From contig CM114271.1 of assembly GCA_050084515.1 (NCBI GenBank), positions 2,914,001 to 2,978,000 of the forward strand: a DNA stretch of 64,000 nt, read 5' to 3'. The position numbers and the translations under genes are program-made. Below the pieces are notes generated by a model, which worked only from the letters and a program-made list of their open reading frames with translations, ran no database searches and was not told where the DNA came from. Positions 47,300 to 60,500 of this stretch are shown one piece after another; position 1 is the stretch's first letter, and the number at the start of each line of letters is the position of its first letter. Source of the DNA: Blasia pusilla (taxonomy: Eukaryota > Marchantiophyta > Marchantiopsida > Blasiales).

Positions 47300-50200
47300 T
47301 TCGAGAGGATAACACATGACGCGTTCGACGCCACCTCTCATTAAGTTTTTTCAAAGATAATGGATGTACCTTTAATATATATGTATGTATATACATACAT
47401 ATTCGGCCATATTTTATATTTAAGCTAGGGTATATACATTCAGGAATTAAGCAACACATTGTAGTACAAGCAAACGACTTGGTGAAATTGGTTGAGCTTT
47501 AGAAAAGAGGATTCCTAAGAAGACCATACATGCTTGGGGAGACTCGACATGATTAGTGCTTGGCAAATTCTTGATTACCTAAAGAACACTCAATTGGTTA
47601 TGTCTCTAAGTCTTAACCTTAGTCTTTCTATTGCAAAGCTAAAGGTAGAAAGTGCTTAGGGGCAAAGCTAGGAAAAGTAGAGACCTAACTCTACAATGAC
47701 ATACCATAGATGATAAGATCATCACCAAACATGGAAATTTTGGCCTACCTTTCAATTTGCAAAGATTTCAGTTTCATACATCAAGTTGAATATAGTCATC
47801 AACTAGTGATATACTTCAAATATTATTTGTTTCATATGGCTACATGTACTTTTAGGAAGAACTAGTTCTTGCCCGCGGTCCTGTGCATACACCCCCTCCC
47901 GTGCATATACTCGCTCAATGCTATAGGGACGCATGTCATGTTTTGCATGTGTCACCATGTCACAAACACTCCGCAAATTATAGTATACATTGGAGTTAGT
48001 CCACATGAATCAAACTCTAAGATATCTTCATTTAAACTATTAATATTAGAAATCCTAGAGAGTAAAGATCTATGTACCCTTAGATTTTTTCTGTGGTAGA
48101 GCAATATTCATGTCCACTTTCTCTTTGGAATGTTATTCTTTGCTGAGTTTGCTAGTGATAATTGTTGCACAACAAGGGTATGTATACACTACTAGACCAT
48201 AAAAAACGCTTTGAAAGATTACATATTACCCTCAAGTAATATGGGTGAGAAAGTAAACTGAACTAATACAGGAGGGACCATGGGATAAACATCTCTTCGT
48301 CTCTTAGTGGATGATAATGGGCTGAGTATCCACTGGTAATGTAGAGTAGTGAGTTGTGAAGCTCAACCGATGCGGAAATATCTGTAAGTAGAACTTAATA
48401 TGTTAAGGGTCAACCATAAGCAATCATCCAAGTGTGCTCACAACTGCAATCAGACCTCACAGGAGTTTCCCTTTCTCTTCAGAAGAATGACATCACCTAT
48501 AAGAGAATATCTTGGAACTTATGTTACCTTCCTTGTCCTTCAACTTTTCGTGGACCATAAGGAGCTAAGGTCCCCCATCAACAAGGACCAATAACCTCCC
48601 ATCAGCTGCTTATTTCGAGATCATGGAAAATCACTTCTTGAAACTCTCCTTAAACTTGATTTTGAAGTACAATTGCTGAATGCAAAATGGCATTTCTTAG
48701 TGTCGGGTGTCCAGAGACCTGAGTACAAGTTGAGTCAAAGACATGGAGAGTCATCACATTCGCAATTCTTTAAGAGACGGAGGCTTCCACTACCAAAATG
48801 CTACATTGTACTCTTTAATAGAACATCTCATATAAATAATTGAATAATCTTTAGATTTAAATCAAACTGTTAGCTTCAAGAATTTGATTTATTTCAAGTA
48901 TTTGTTGTCCTCGCGCTAGTCGTTATGGATCTACTACTATATAAATGAAACATATGAACAAAGTACACTTGCGTTTGACATATTCTCGTCTGAAGGTCCT
49001 TTCATTTGGCATCCGATAATCTTTGCGTGGACCTTTGGGTCATTTTGTTGGAAGAAAATGTTGAACTTCCCTTTTTTCTTACCAAAACTCTAATGGATTT
49101 TGATGAAAAATAAGAAAATGTATAAAAGAAAACTCCGACAGATGGCATACCACTAAGACCTACAATCCACTTTCTCCAAGGTTCGATGTCCTTCCGAGTG
49201 GCATACTACCATACATGGATTTCTTCAAATACGCAGACATAATCCACAAGTTAACTTCAAATGTAAAGACTAGGCTACAGTTATCCAGATCGACTAAAGC
49301 CCAAGGAAAAGGTGCAACATGTGTCAAGTTCCAATCATATTTCAGTAGATTCCCTATAACTAGGTACAGTCATCCCAACTACTAGAACAGTCAAAATTGT
49401 TGAAGATGAATTGAAAGAAAATTCCTAAGTAGGTAGCAAGCCTTGTAGTACATGATAAAGTCATCAAGAAAAGCATCTGAGAGTGCAGGAGTATCATTTG
49501 CACCAAACCCGTATTTCTTTTCTTTGATAAGTCCCTTGATCGACTGATGGCAGAGATGTCTTAACACCTACCTCCATGAACTTGAAGTACATTAACATTA
49601 CTCCCTTCGGGATCTAGTAATCCTCTCGCAACTATAGCCTTCACATCTTGGAGGTATCATTAGTCTTGGTTCCAGAACTCTCTGATCAAACTAAGAACTG
49701 CAGATTTAAACCTCATCAAAAGTTATGAAAAACCTTGTGATCAATACACTACCTCCAGTTAATTACTGCAGAGGTCTGTCATGCGCACCTAAGCAAATTC
49801 CCTCTTGCAGTGAAGAAATATATGATGTCTAGAAAGAAAAAAGTTCACACTAGAGTTGAATACACTACCTCCAGTTAATTACTGCATAGGTCTGTCATGC
49901 GCCAGTAAACAAATTCACTCTTGCAGTGAAGAAACATGTAATGTCTAGAGAGAAAAAAGTTCACACGAGTTGAATCATTTCTAAATCCAAGAAACCCTAA
50001 ATCATAACCCATACACTGGGTGCCTACAAGGAAACTTACATCAAAGCGCAAGGATGAAGGTGAAGGAGATCATGGATCTATTGATATTGATACACCAGAA
50101 AGTCAACAGACAAAATCAATCTTTTTGACAAAAGCGGTCTTGAAAGTCCACAGTTGGTGCAAACATTTGGTAGTATGACGTTCAATGACAAACCCAGTGA

Positions 50201-51588
50201 CTGCATAAAAAGCAGTGTGGGGGTCAAGAGAAAAGAATGCGTGCAAAGTTTTGTACAGGGTTCAACTTACCACTAGTAAAATTACCGCCGCAGTTCAACC
50301 TTTTCAGCATGTGATGCTACCAAGGAAATCTGACAAATTTTAGTCCACATGATTAAATTTTCAACCGAGACTGCCTTGCTCCAAGGGCTGCCACAGATAA
50401 AGTTACCAGACTAAAACTCCAATTTGTATTTGTACTACCTCATAACTCAAACATTCTTGCACAAGAGCATCACACCTCTTCCGTATCTATTCACTGTTAG
50501 AAACTGCTTATGATCTCTGATGAGGGAGACTCTTACATGAAGAAACTCCAAGAAAATGACAGTTTAGTTTCAGACCAGGGATTTGAGCCGCCTGTAGTAG
50601 GTGAGAAGACATTACAAGTTCTTTCCTCAACTTTAAAGCAATAACAAAGCCGCAAAAGGAAATATCTAAAAGTACGTAGTACTTGTCCTGCATGTAAGAT
50701 GACCACAATCACTCAACACAACACGCCATACCTCTGGTTTGAGAGTACAATGGTGATCCCCTTTTTGATACTGGTAAAATATGTGAAATTGAAATGATGA
50801 GCTTATTACTTATTGACCCATCCAGGGCACACTCAGTCACATCTCCTGCACGGCAAAAAGAAAATCAGAAACTAGTCCTGATAAAGGATCTATGGCACAG
50901 GATATTTTCTTCCATATACTGAATGCAGTCAATGTATGACCAGATTGAGACCTATTATGAATGCCCTTGGTCGCTGCCATTAACAGACCTTCTGCACGGG
51001 AAACATCATAACAAGAGTACATCCCAAAATCATCATTGTCAGGGCTTGAAAAAAATCACATGATGAGAAACAACCAGGTGTAGGTAAATTGTGCAGCAAA
51101 TTATTGATGATCTCAAATAGAATGTTTGGGATTACTCTAGCACCTGACAATTGGGTCGACAAACCCATTTCAAGAGGGTTTCTGTTTCTGCTGCCTACGT
51201 ACCATGTTGAAAAGGGGCTAAAACACACTTGTACAAATGACTGAACGGCGAATTTTGGATTTTGTTACAAAGGACAGTGTAGCCATGCATAAGTGGTACA
51301 CCACCTCAGAGTCTTACTCTCCAAGCACTGCAACACTGGCTGCAGCTTTCAACAGCGATGCCTAACAGAATTGTGTAAGGCTGTCCCAAAAGAATCCATG
51401 TAAATACGGTACAAATCCCTACACTATTAACATAAGGCCATGACATTATTCGACTTCCATCTAATCTGAACTAAGCCAGTAGAGCTTTCGTTTGATCATA
51501 AGCACCTTGCAGCCTTACAACAGAATTCAGATAAACTCTACGAATTAGAAGCAAGAGTCATTTCAGTACTATGAGTCAGTGCAGGCCT
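47300..51588. other. Long intergenic region downstream of the ADA3-like gene
   Basis: About 4.3 kb without a recognisable gene. All open frames are short (under about 82 codons) and lack known motifs. The right end, about 51240-51588, likely holds the 3' untranslated region of the ADA3-like gene. A palindromic 'atatgtatgtatatacatacatat' tract lies near 47380-47402. Confidence 0.5.
49743..49974. repeat. Tandem duplication of a 116-bp unit
   Basis: The unit starting 'aatacactacctccag' and running through 'aaaaaagttcacac' to 'gagttg' occurs twice head to tail, at 49743 and 49859. The copies differ at about ten positions. No coding content. Confidence 0.9.
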
Positions 51589-54500
51589 TCACATCATCAA
51601 CCCAAGATCCGCTAGATCATCCATTGGGACCTCCAAACCCATCAAACACTCTCCTTGGTGCATACTGGCATCTTCCTCAAAGTCTTGTAACCATGATCCC
51701 AAGTCTGGACCTTGTCCACCCAGATCATTCACGCCCAAGTCTTCTATCCCTGGAATAGGAATGTTCGACAGATCAACAACTTCATCAGCATCAGGCACAG
51801 CGTTTTGACTGGCAAGGGGAGGAGCAATAGCTGGAACCTCCTCCTTAGACTTCACAAGGCCAGTAAATTGGTGCACGGAAGATTGCCCAGAAGGCCGATC
51901 CTTGGTTGATTCAGCAGTAGGCTTTGCTAAGAGGCCATTTACTGGCTTCAATAATGGACCTGTCTTTTGCCTAGGCTTAGTTTTTGTTTTCCTCTCAGCC
52001 TTCACATTGCCCACTCCTTGTCGAGCTCCCTTTGCACTATCACTTCGTACTTGACTCTCCTTGCCATGTCCTTTCCCATCTCGTTCCCGCTCACTCCTCT
52101 TCCCTTTTGTTCCACCCATAGCATTTGCTCCAAGAGCATTGACGTCCCGCATTCCAGAAACCCCAACAACATCCTCCAGCAGGACCTCTCTTTCTTTGGC
52201 TCGCAACGGCCATACATCTTCTTTGACTCTATTGCGTTCTGCAGATACTGGCAGAGATTGTTGCCGAACTTCTAGAATGTCCTTCTCAGACTTGATCTCA
52301 GTCCATCGAACAACAGATCGCCCTCCAGGGCCTTCACTTGAGACAGAGGCTGCCAAAACAATAGTAAGGATTAGAACAACCCTTCAGACTCAACCATAAA
52401 GATCAACATACATTTGAGTTGAAAAGCTCACTTTGTTAGTGACAATCCTCTTATCATCAAAATCATTCCATCGAAAGGGGGTTCTCCTCTAGGTGCAATA
52501 AGCAATGACCACTAGACTTCAGCTTTTCACATAAAAATCTTGCAGTAAAGAGATGGCACACCTGATGCTTTTGGAGGTTGGAGAACAGCACTAACTGCTG
52601 CTGCGGGTTCACCATTTATTGATGCAGCTGCAACAGCTCCTTCAGGGGGCCCAGCAGCAACTGTGTTGCTCTCAGTCTCTTTAGGAGCTACACAGAAAAG
52701 CAAATCCTTAAGTGTGGCATCAAAGCAACCATGCCCTCCTTCATAGGCACGTACCCTTGCCAAGACCCTCTTGGCAAATGCCAACCCTGCTGCCTTTGCT
52801 CCTTTAGCTGCTGCACTCTTCCCTCCAGAACTGTTTCGAGAGCCCTGGATAGCATGGAAGAATTATATCTTGAGTTAGTGTTATGCGCTTCAAAGAATTT
52901 GGTGTAACAATGAACACCTGGAAACATCCTTGTTTCATAGCAGCTTTTAGATCTGTCACAGGTAAAGATAATTAGAGAATGAATGAATTGAGTTCTTGTC
53001 CACGGGAGAAAAAAAGATTGTAGAGAACAGAAGTAAACCATTCGCCGTGCACAGGCAATCTCCACAAGCTTATCCACAGCAAACCGTTCACGATCTCTGT
53101 TACAAGTTATCCAACAAATAAGTCAGAATTCTCATCACCTGATGGCACACAACACGAGTGCAATTCAATTCAATCTATTACATCGCCACGTTTCTGGTAC
53201 TGACTTTCTGGGTCTCTCATGCTGTTAGCCAGCGTTTGGGTTTACAAAATTCCAAAAGAACAGATAATGCCCTACCTGTCTTCTACTTCCTTCTTTATCA
53301 GCACTGTCTTCTCCAAATTGTTTACTCGCCCCTTATTTGCGCATACCTGTACAAGCCGTGTCCAAAACTACCTCAGAGACTGGCTTCTCTTCACACAAAT
53401 ATCGCTAACAGCAGAACAAGTAGCACGATTTTGATCAAGGCTGACTGTAAAACCACAGTGATTTCAGGTTGCTTCTGCTCGTTGGAAAAGTCAAACCCCC
53501 ACCTGATCTATAAGTTCACGCTGCACCTTACGGAGCTCCTCACTGATTTCATCATCCTCTCTCTGAGCAAGATCTGGCTGCTTTGAGAGTTGGAACAAAT
53601 AAACAAACAAACAAACAAACAAACATGGTTGAGACATTGTTATGCCTAGAAGGTGAAGTTCCAAATATCTGAAATATAGGTAAGGAGGGGGACACTGCAA
53701 CAATTTGCATTCCATACCTCTCTGAATATTGAGAGGGAGAATATCCGAAACATAGCTGTGACAATAATCCCCATTAAGTTTCAATGCATAGAAGATGAAC
53801 AGGATGAGGAAAAGGTTGGGTCTGCATACCACTTGCTCAGGAAGCAACCCAACACTTTGTAGCTCCAGTAGGATTCGGTCATCCACACTCATGCGCTGAT
53901 ACTGAAGCTCCCATGCTGTCATATTTGCGACCGAACCAAAGGATCTAATCCCCCGTGGATCCTCCTTACCTGTACTTCCACTGCCTGATAAAACTTCTTC
54001 CCCTATTCCAATCTCGGATTTCACTACAGAGCACAAAGTATCTGCCTCCACATTGGCAAGAATATCATCCCCTTCACCACCAAGATCCTCACGAGATTGA
54101 CTCACTCCTACACGACTATGTCCATTGGGAAGTAGAAATGCCTCGTTCACATACGTGTCTCTCCCACCTACAGTCCATCTTTCGATGTCCTGTCTCCCAA
54201 TCTCTCCATCTGAGTCGCCATCCAGTCGATCACTTTCGCTCATACTACCAGGCCGAGGAGAATGATCTCTCACATACTCCGATGAGTCATCTTGACAATT
54301 CTCATCCCCATTCCTTCCTTCATCAAGATCTCCTTCATTTATAAGAGCAGCCAGTAATCTTTGAGAAAGAGGTAAAAATTTTTCAAACCATCCCCCGCTC
54401 ACCCCTCTTCTCCCTCCTTTTCCAACCTCATGCTTGTCCTTAAGATTGTGAAAAAGCTTTGTCACAAACCCATCATTCTCAATGCTGCCATTTGCCAGAC

Positions 54501-57500
54501 ACATTGACTTCCCACCACCACCATCCACACTTGGAGAGACTGGTGGAGTACTAGTTCGGGGCACCTCCATCTAACATAGCATAAACAGCCAAACAAGAAC
54601 ATGCTCAGACTCAGACTCCAAATTGGGAAATAACTATTCTATACAACTTAATGATAGCATAAACTCTAAACCTATGACCAGGTAGGCACACAGCTTCAAC
54701 CTCAATATCACAGCCAAATAGATCAGAGCAGATAGTCAACTTCCTAAAACAGAACACCTAGCTTTACTTTTTCCAACACTCATACTGGCATAGAAATTCA
54801 CGATCCACAGATGTATAGCATGAATAGGTCCTCTACCTTTCCAAACTGATCCCCACAAGCTGGAATTTGCAACACAGGATCTCCCTCCTCAAGATCTTTA
54901 GCCTGAAGTATGCCAAGATCATTGACAGAACGTCCAATACGAAATGAGATCATTATTTTTCTGACACCTGTCTGGCATTTAGATCAGCCATACCAAGTAG
55001 TAGTCCATAGTCAAGGATCTAGATCATTAACCTTCAAGGATATAAAGAAAAGAGTCTGGACCTGTTGTTGTAGGAAACTCATATCAGCCGATGTTAAAAA
55101 AGCAAAGTATGGCTCCATTTGCTTCCAAAAAGCATTTGAACAAGCCGCTCCTGTCAAGAACATTTAGCCTCAAAATCCATGAGAACATATAGTACGCAGG
55201 TGTAGCATACCAACCAATTAATTTACTACACAATTAGCATCGTTCAGAATTTACTGGAAGTTTCAGACCTTTTTCACCAACATATCACAACTCGCACGAA
55301 CATAAGGCACAAAATACAAGCCTACCTTGGGATTGTCTCCCCCAAATTGGTCACCACTATTATAACCTTATGAGAATGACAACTAAGACTACACCAGAAA
55401 TGAGTCCAATAAAAGAAGAGCAGGGAATAGATGAAGTCTTACCACTTGCATTGACTGCCTTCCTTATCGCATTGACTAGCTCCTCTCGGTCATCATCAGA
55501 CTCTCCTGCAAAGCAACAAGCAGGAGAGTCTGATTCCGATTCCAACAAGCAGGACATATCACCATCGCTTGATCAAGACTTCTGTACTAGAACTAGGAAT
55601 TTGCGGCAGAGTAAGGAATATTCTCAACTTACACCACAACCACATTGCTATGTAAGATCGTAAATCTATGTAAAAACTGAAATTTGATTCCACCGTTGCA
55701 CAGGAATTCTTCAAAATGATCAGATAAAACAATACTCTGGCAAGTTTCTTATCTAGACTCCAGTCTGACAAAGCTAGTAATTAAGTTGCAAAAGTAGAAA
55801 AAAACCAAAGGTGGCCCCTTGTCTAGACCTGAGATTTCGAGGGTGCCATTTCCAACTGGCCGCCGTGGTCTGGTCATGGGTTTGCGATCAATTGTGTCCT
55901 TCGTTGGAGGACGACCAGGCCTACATGACAAACCAAAAATTTTATCAGCAGCTACAAGGCCTACACCAACCAATCATCTTCTATTGCATAGTCTCATCAT
56001 CATTAAGTATGAAGTACTAACCTAGTTAGGAGATGAATGGTCTTAGCAGAGAATGACCTTGTCAGTAAATACTGTGCTCATGAACTTCAAGGGATAGTGT
56101 AAAATGGATTCCACTGTCTACAAGACCCAGGGAGAGAGGATCCAAACGAGTAGAATATAACTACCAATTTTGAAGTGTGCTATCTGAGAAAACCTCTATC
56201 AAACCCAGAATATTGAGAGGAGGTCCACTTGCAGATCATAGTCCAGTACAGAAAGACGGCCGAAGAGTGTTTTAGGTTGGGTGAAAGAAAGATCAAGCAG
56301 AAATGATATAAACCCTACCAGGCAAAGGTCCTAACTTGACAAGCTACACCGAGAAAGATAAGAGATTATCAACTATTCACAATAACTTGCCCACAACTTC
56401 ATCAGTTAAAGTAATATGAAAAGATAATGTTTTAGTTCAATTCTCAGCTTACTCTATGATCATCATAAAAGTCTCCATACTCATCTTAAGTCTCTTTGGA
56501 AGAGATCCTACATCAATCTGAACCCAGAAGGCCAACCCAAGGTAGGAAGGAAAGCTGTAGTACAACTTTTCAAAAAGACTAATAGCATCCTAAAAACTCC
56601 TCAAAGGCACCTAATCTGCTTGGAGTGACTTGAACAAGAAGTCAATAGCACTACTTTGCACCACTTATTCAAGTAAACCAAATGCAATATATTCCTCGCT
56701 TGTTTGTCTTGCGAGAGTCGTTATCACTGGATTCCAGACCCACAAAACTAATTGGCAGGCATTGACACGAGAAGCATATGGCAATTTGTCTTCCACCTAA
56801 CGACACTCTCCTGTCTCCTCCACTAGAAATTGAAAAATACAGTTGAAAGAGTTTGCCAACACCAATCCCTCAAGCTGCGCCCTGTGTGATATCTTTCATA
56901 TTGAACTTGACAATTTTTTCCAACATCACTTTCTTTGTATTTACAGACCCCTCTGGGGTCTTATCCTCAATTCCAACTTTCACATCTAAAACAGAAAGTC
57001 ATCATCCCTGAATCTCACACTTTGGCCTTAAGAAACTTTCCTCCTCTTCTCATACAAGAAGAAATGTTTTCATTGAGTAACTTCTTCAAGTGATTAGACA
57101 TTTCTGGCAGGACTTTGCTTCCAGGATGACCACAGAAACAAACAAGAGCCGGAAAAATATGTGTGACATACCTCTCATGCTTTTCAGGACCAACTCGAAC
57201 ACTTCTTAGCTGCTTGGCATTGGCAGAAACTTCCACCTTTTCCAACACTGGGTTCACTACACTCGTTCTTGGTGCAACAGCACCTCTACCACTCCGTCCT
57301 TGTCTGCGAACACCATCTCCACCCTCCTCTTTGGTCACAACTCGTGTTTTCTTTGCCGGTGCTACCAGACTTCCCATCTTTTGACTTGACGGAGCCGTGG
57401 GTTTTTGTTCCCAGTCCCCTTGCTTCTTGGATTTGTCTTTCACCTTCTCCCCCTCATCTTCTGATTCATCACTTTCAGAGAGGCCCACAGAAGTTGTAAC

Positions 57501-60500
57501 CCGGTCACCACCTTTGGGCTTATTTTGGGCTGGTTGAGAATGTGCATTTGGAGCTGATACTCTCCTTGCAACACCTGATCCAGAAGACATCCCCGGATTC
57601 GACCTTGCACCAACATTGGTTCCCACGCCATCACGATTCAAGGGACCTTCACTGATCACACTTGACTCCTCACGAGCTACAGCAGCTCCTGGCATTAGAT
57701 TCACACGGCGAGCCACACGTATCATTTTCTGAGGCCTCTGCCCCACCCACTGTGCTGGAGGTGATGACGAACGTGAGGGTGCCGGTCTCTTGCGATTGGT
57801 AGGACCAGAGGGCACCTGAGCTTGCACCTTAGCTTGAGGGGCATGCCGTTCACGACTCTCTGCAAATGATGAGGTGCGAGCTAGATGTGAGGATGGACCT
57901 CCAGCACTAGAGCTTGATCTTGGTGCTCGGGCAGCCTTCGCTTTGGTTATCCCTGTAGGATTTGCTGGATGACTTTCTTCTCGTGGAGTAGGCCTGCATT
58001 GATTTACATATCCATGAGCCTATTCCTCTGACAGAGCAAAAGTGAAGAGACTTATATGTGCTGTTACACAGATTTCTAAACCAGCATATAATCACATCAA
58101 CTGAACTTGTCCTTTAAGTGGCTCTAGTTAAGTCACAATAATCAAACTTCATAATGCATTGAGAAATGATATGGAGGCATATCTCCTAGAACCTACTTGG
58201 CTCCATTTTTTGAAACAGAACGTTCTCTGTCTAGACCAGAAACTCTCTCCCCTCTGTCTCCAGCTGATGGAGCACCATCAGTTTCACTTTTGTTCGCTCC
58301 ACGCGAGGGCACACCATTTAGTTGTGCTGAGCTCTCGGTCTTATGCACAGATGTGATCCCATGGACTGGTCCGGACCTACAGCAACCACACACACATAAG
58401 GCCCCAACTGTTATCCAAAAGATAAAATGGTAACTCACTCCTAGAATTCTGCCAGTTCTGTGCTCATAACAAGAGATCCATGAATCAGTGTGAACCTTCC
58501 AACTATACTGATATTGTTACTACCATTACATCTAAATTACATACATCGACAAATTTGGACCTCTCCATGCATATCCAAAGCTAACCCTTACGTGTCACTT
58601 TGAAAGGTGATAAACAGTTAAGGTTTGACTAGAAAATAAGAGCTGAACCCAAAAAACACGAAAAAATTCTACAATGAAACTAGCACGATATTTTGAAACA
58701 GAGCATTGTAATTGACCCATCCTACACTGAATCCAGTCAGATAAGTTAAACAAGAGAAATCAGGGTTCACCACTAAACCCGTCCTCACTTGTTGATAATA
58801 TTCAGTGACTAAAGCACACTCAGATTCTCTACCACCTTACATGTCAGAGGACAGCTTGCCAACCGGCATGATGTTGCAAGAAAATCTCAGAAGAGCCCAA
58901 CATCTGTACTCTTTCCAAGGCAACATTGATAGTCCTACTGAACTACCCCATTGTGTTAAGCTTGGGGGGAAGCCCTGCTAAGCATGTAACTAAACATGAT
59001 GAGATAGGCAGCTATAGATTACAATTTGAGTGAGAATAACAAACATTTCTTACACTAAATGGACCTTACAAAGAACAAGTGCAAGAGGAAATATGTAGAC
59101 ACGACAGTCTCAACTGGTCCAAACTCCATCTAATTTGAAACGAGAACCAAAATAAAAAAAAATCTCTAGAGAATCATGAAAACATGTTTGCATCCATACA
59201 TCTAGTAACATCTATTGGCATACCTGAACCCATGGCCCTCACTTGGCCTTGACCGATTGTCTGCACTCATCCGATGTTGCTGACCACTCCATTTATGCTC
59301 ACGGTCACCTTCTGAAGTCCCATTTGCCATAGCTGCAATAGATGCGTCTGGTTTTGTTCCTGAACGCCTTCCCTTCATTTTAGTCTTCTCCCATCCTTCA
59401 CTTGGTGGCAAAGCTGCCCTCTCCTTCTCCTCTGCAGGTGATGCAAGGGAGCTGCTAGGTCTAGAGACATCTCTTTCTCTGTCTGTCAAGACGGATGGCC
59501 TCTGCAAGTTCACGCTTGTTGGACGACCATCCGGCTGAGAAAAAAAGGTCCAAACCAACCAATGTTACTCAGTGCCAGTAAGAACACTTTATTGCGATCA
59601 CCAGAAAAACAAAGAATCTAAGATGCAAGTTTGACTTCCTAAAAGAGACCACAAAGTGGTAGACAAGACGGAGAAGAAATGAAAAGGAAATATGTTCGGA
59701 CCCACAAACACATACATTGCTGCTACTTCTGACACACACAAAGACCATCATTTTGATTTATATACAACTACAAAGAGGGCAATTATAGCTTCTCGTATAA
59801 GAACCAGAATACCAGGCATGCCAAGCACTGATGTAGGAAAGAGAGTCCAATGATTGCAAATCAGCAATCACAAGTCATTATTGAAATAACTTTCTGGAGA
59901 AGCACTACTGACAGGGAAAACTTCCCAAATTGGACACGAGTGAGCAGTCAAGTACTCTTGCCTAACAACAGAATGACATGCAGAGAAGGAAAGTGTACAA
60001 GTCTTGTTGAAGAAATTTGATAGAACAAACATTCCTTCTCAGTTTCAAGGTGTCACACGCCTCAAGATATGTAAATTCTGCACATATGTACGATTCTCTC
60101 CAGGCATACGTGGTGTAAACAAAACATATATCTAACTAGTTTCCTACAAAGTATGCTAAAAGAGGTCACTACCAAAAAATACAAATTGAATGTTGAAAAG
60201 GATTTCTTCTTTGCACAGCTTACCAAGTCAAGGTCTCACCAGCACTTCAACCAAGTCAGCAAACCTACTTTGAGGTAATGTGACAGAGTGCTAGCAGTGC
60301 GAGAAGGCTAGAAAACTCTAATGACCAACAGAAATTTTGCCTGTCATAAGTCAAACAAATGCTGCCTAGAGAGCCAAACAATTCCTGCCTTACACTTGTC
60401 TTGCATGTGTTCTACATGTATGACACAGAGACTGAAGGAAATCACTCACCAACAACAGAATTGTTGTCTGATCTACCGAACCCTAATCCTTAGCCCTACT

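Larger units (their letters stand above)
37330..47300 (+). mobile_element. Ty3/gypsy retrotransposon G2, interrupted by later insertions
   Basis: The plus strand carries gag-like sequence (37770-38760), then a GC-rich repeat insertion (38791-39932), protease-region sequence (about 40190-40700), reverse transcriptase and RNase H (40890-41980), integrase (42390-42957) and, beyond copia element E2, the integrase tail (46736-47080). The gypsy order RT-RNase H-integrase is clear. It shares sequence with G1 and with the antisense fragment at 36179-37320, so one family has at least three copies here. The 3' limit near 47300 is approximate and I found no LTR at either end. Confidence 0.75.

Noticed and set aside
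51967-52399. Plus-strand frames over the last ADA3-like exon
   Set aside because: They are antisense shadows of the final coding exon; the minus-strand exon has family resemblance and correct splice phase.
53438-53460. Acceptor at about 53445 as the start of ADA3-like exon 12
   Set aside because: The phase required after exon 11 runs into a TGA within 17 codons. The acceptor at 53347-53349 gives VCANKGRVNNLEK in phase and matches the family.
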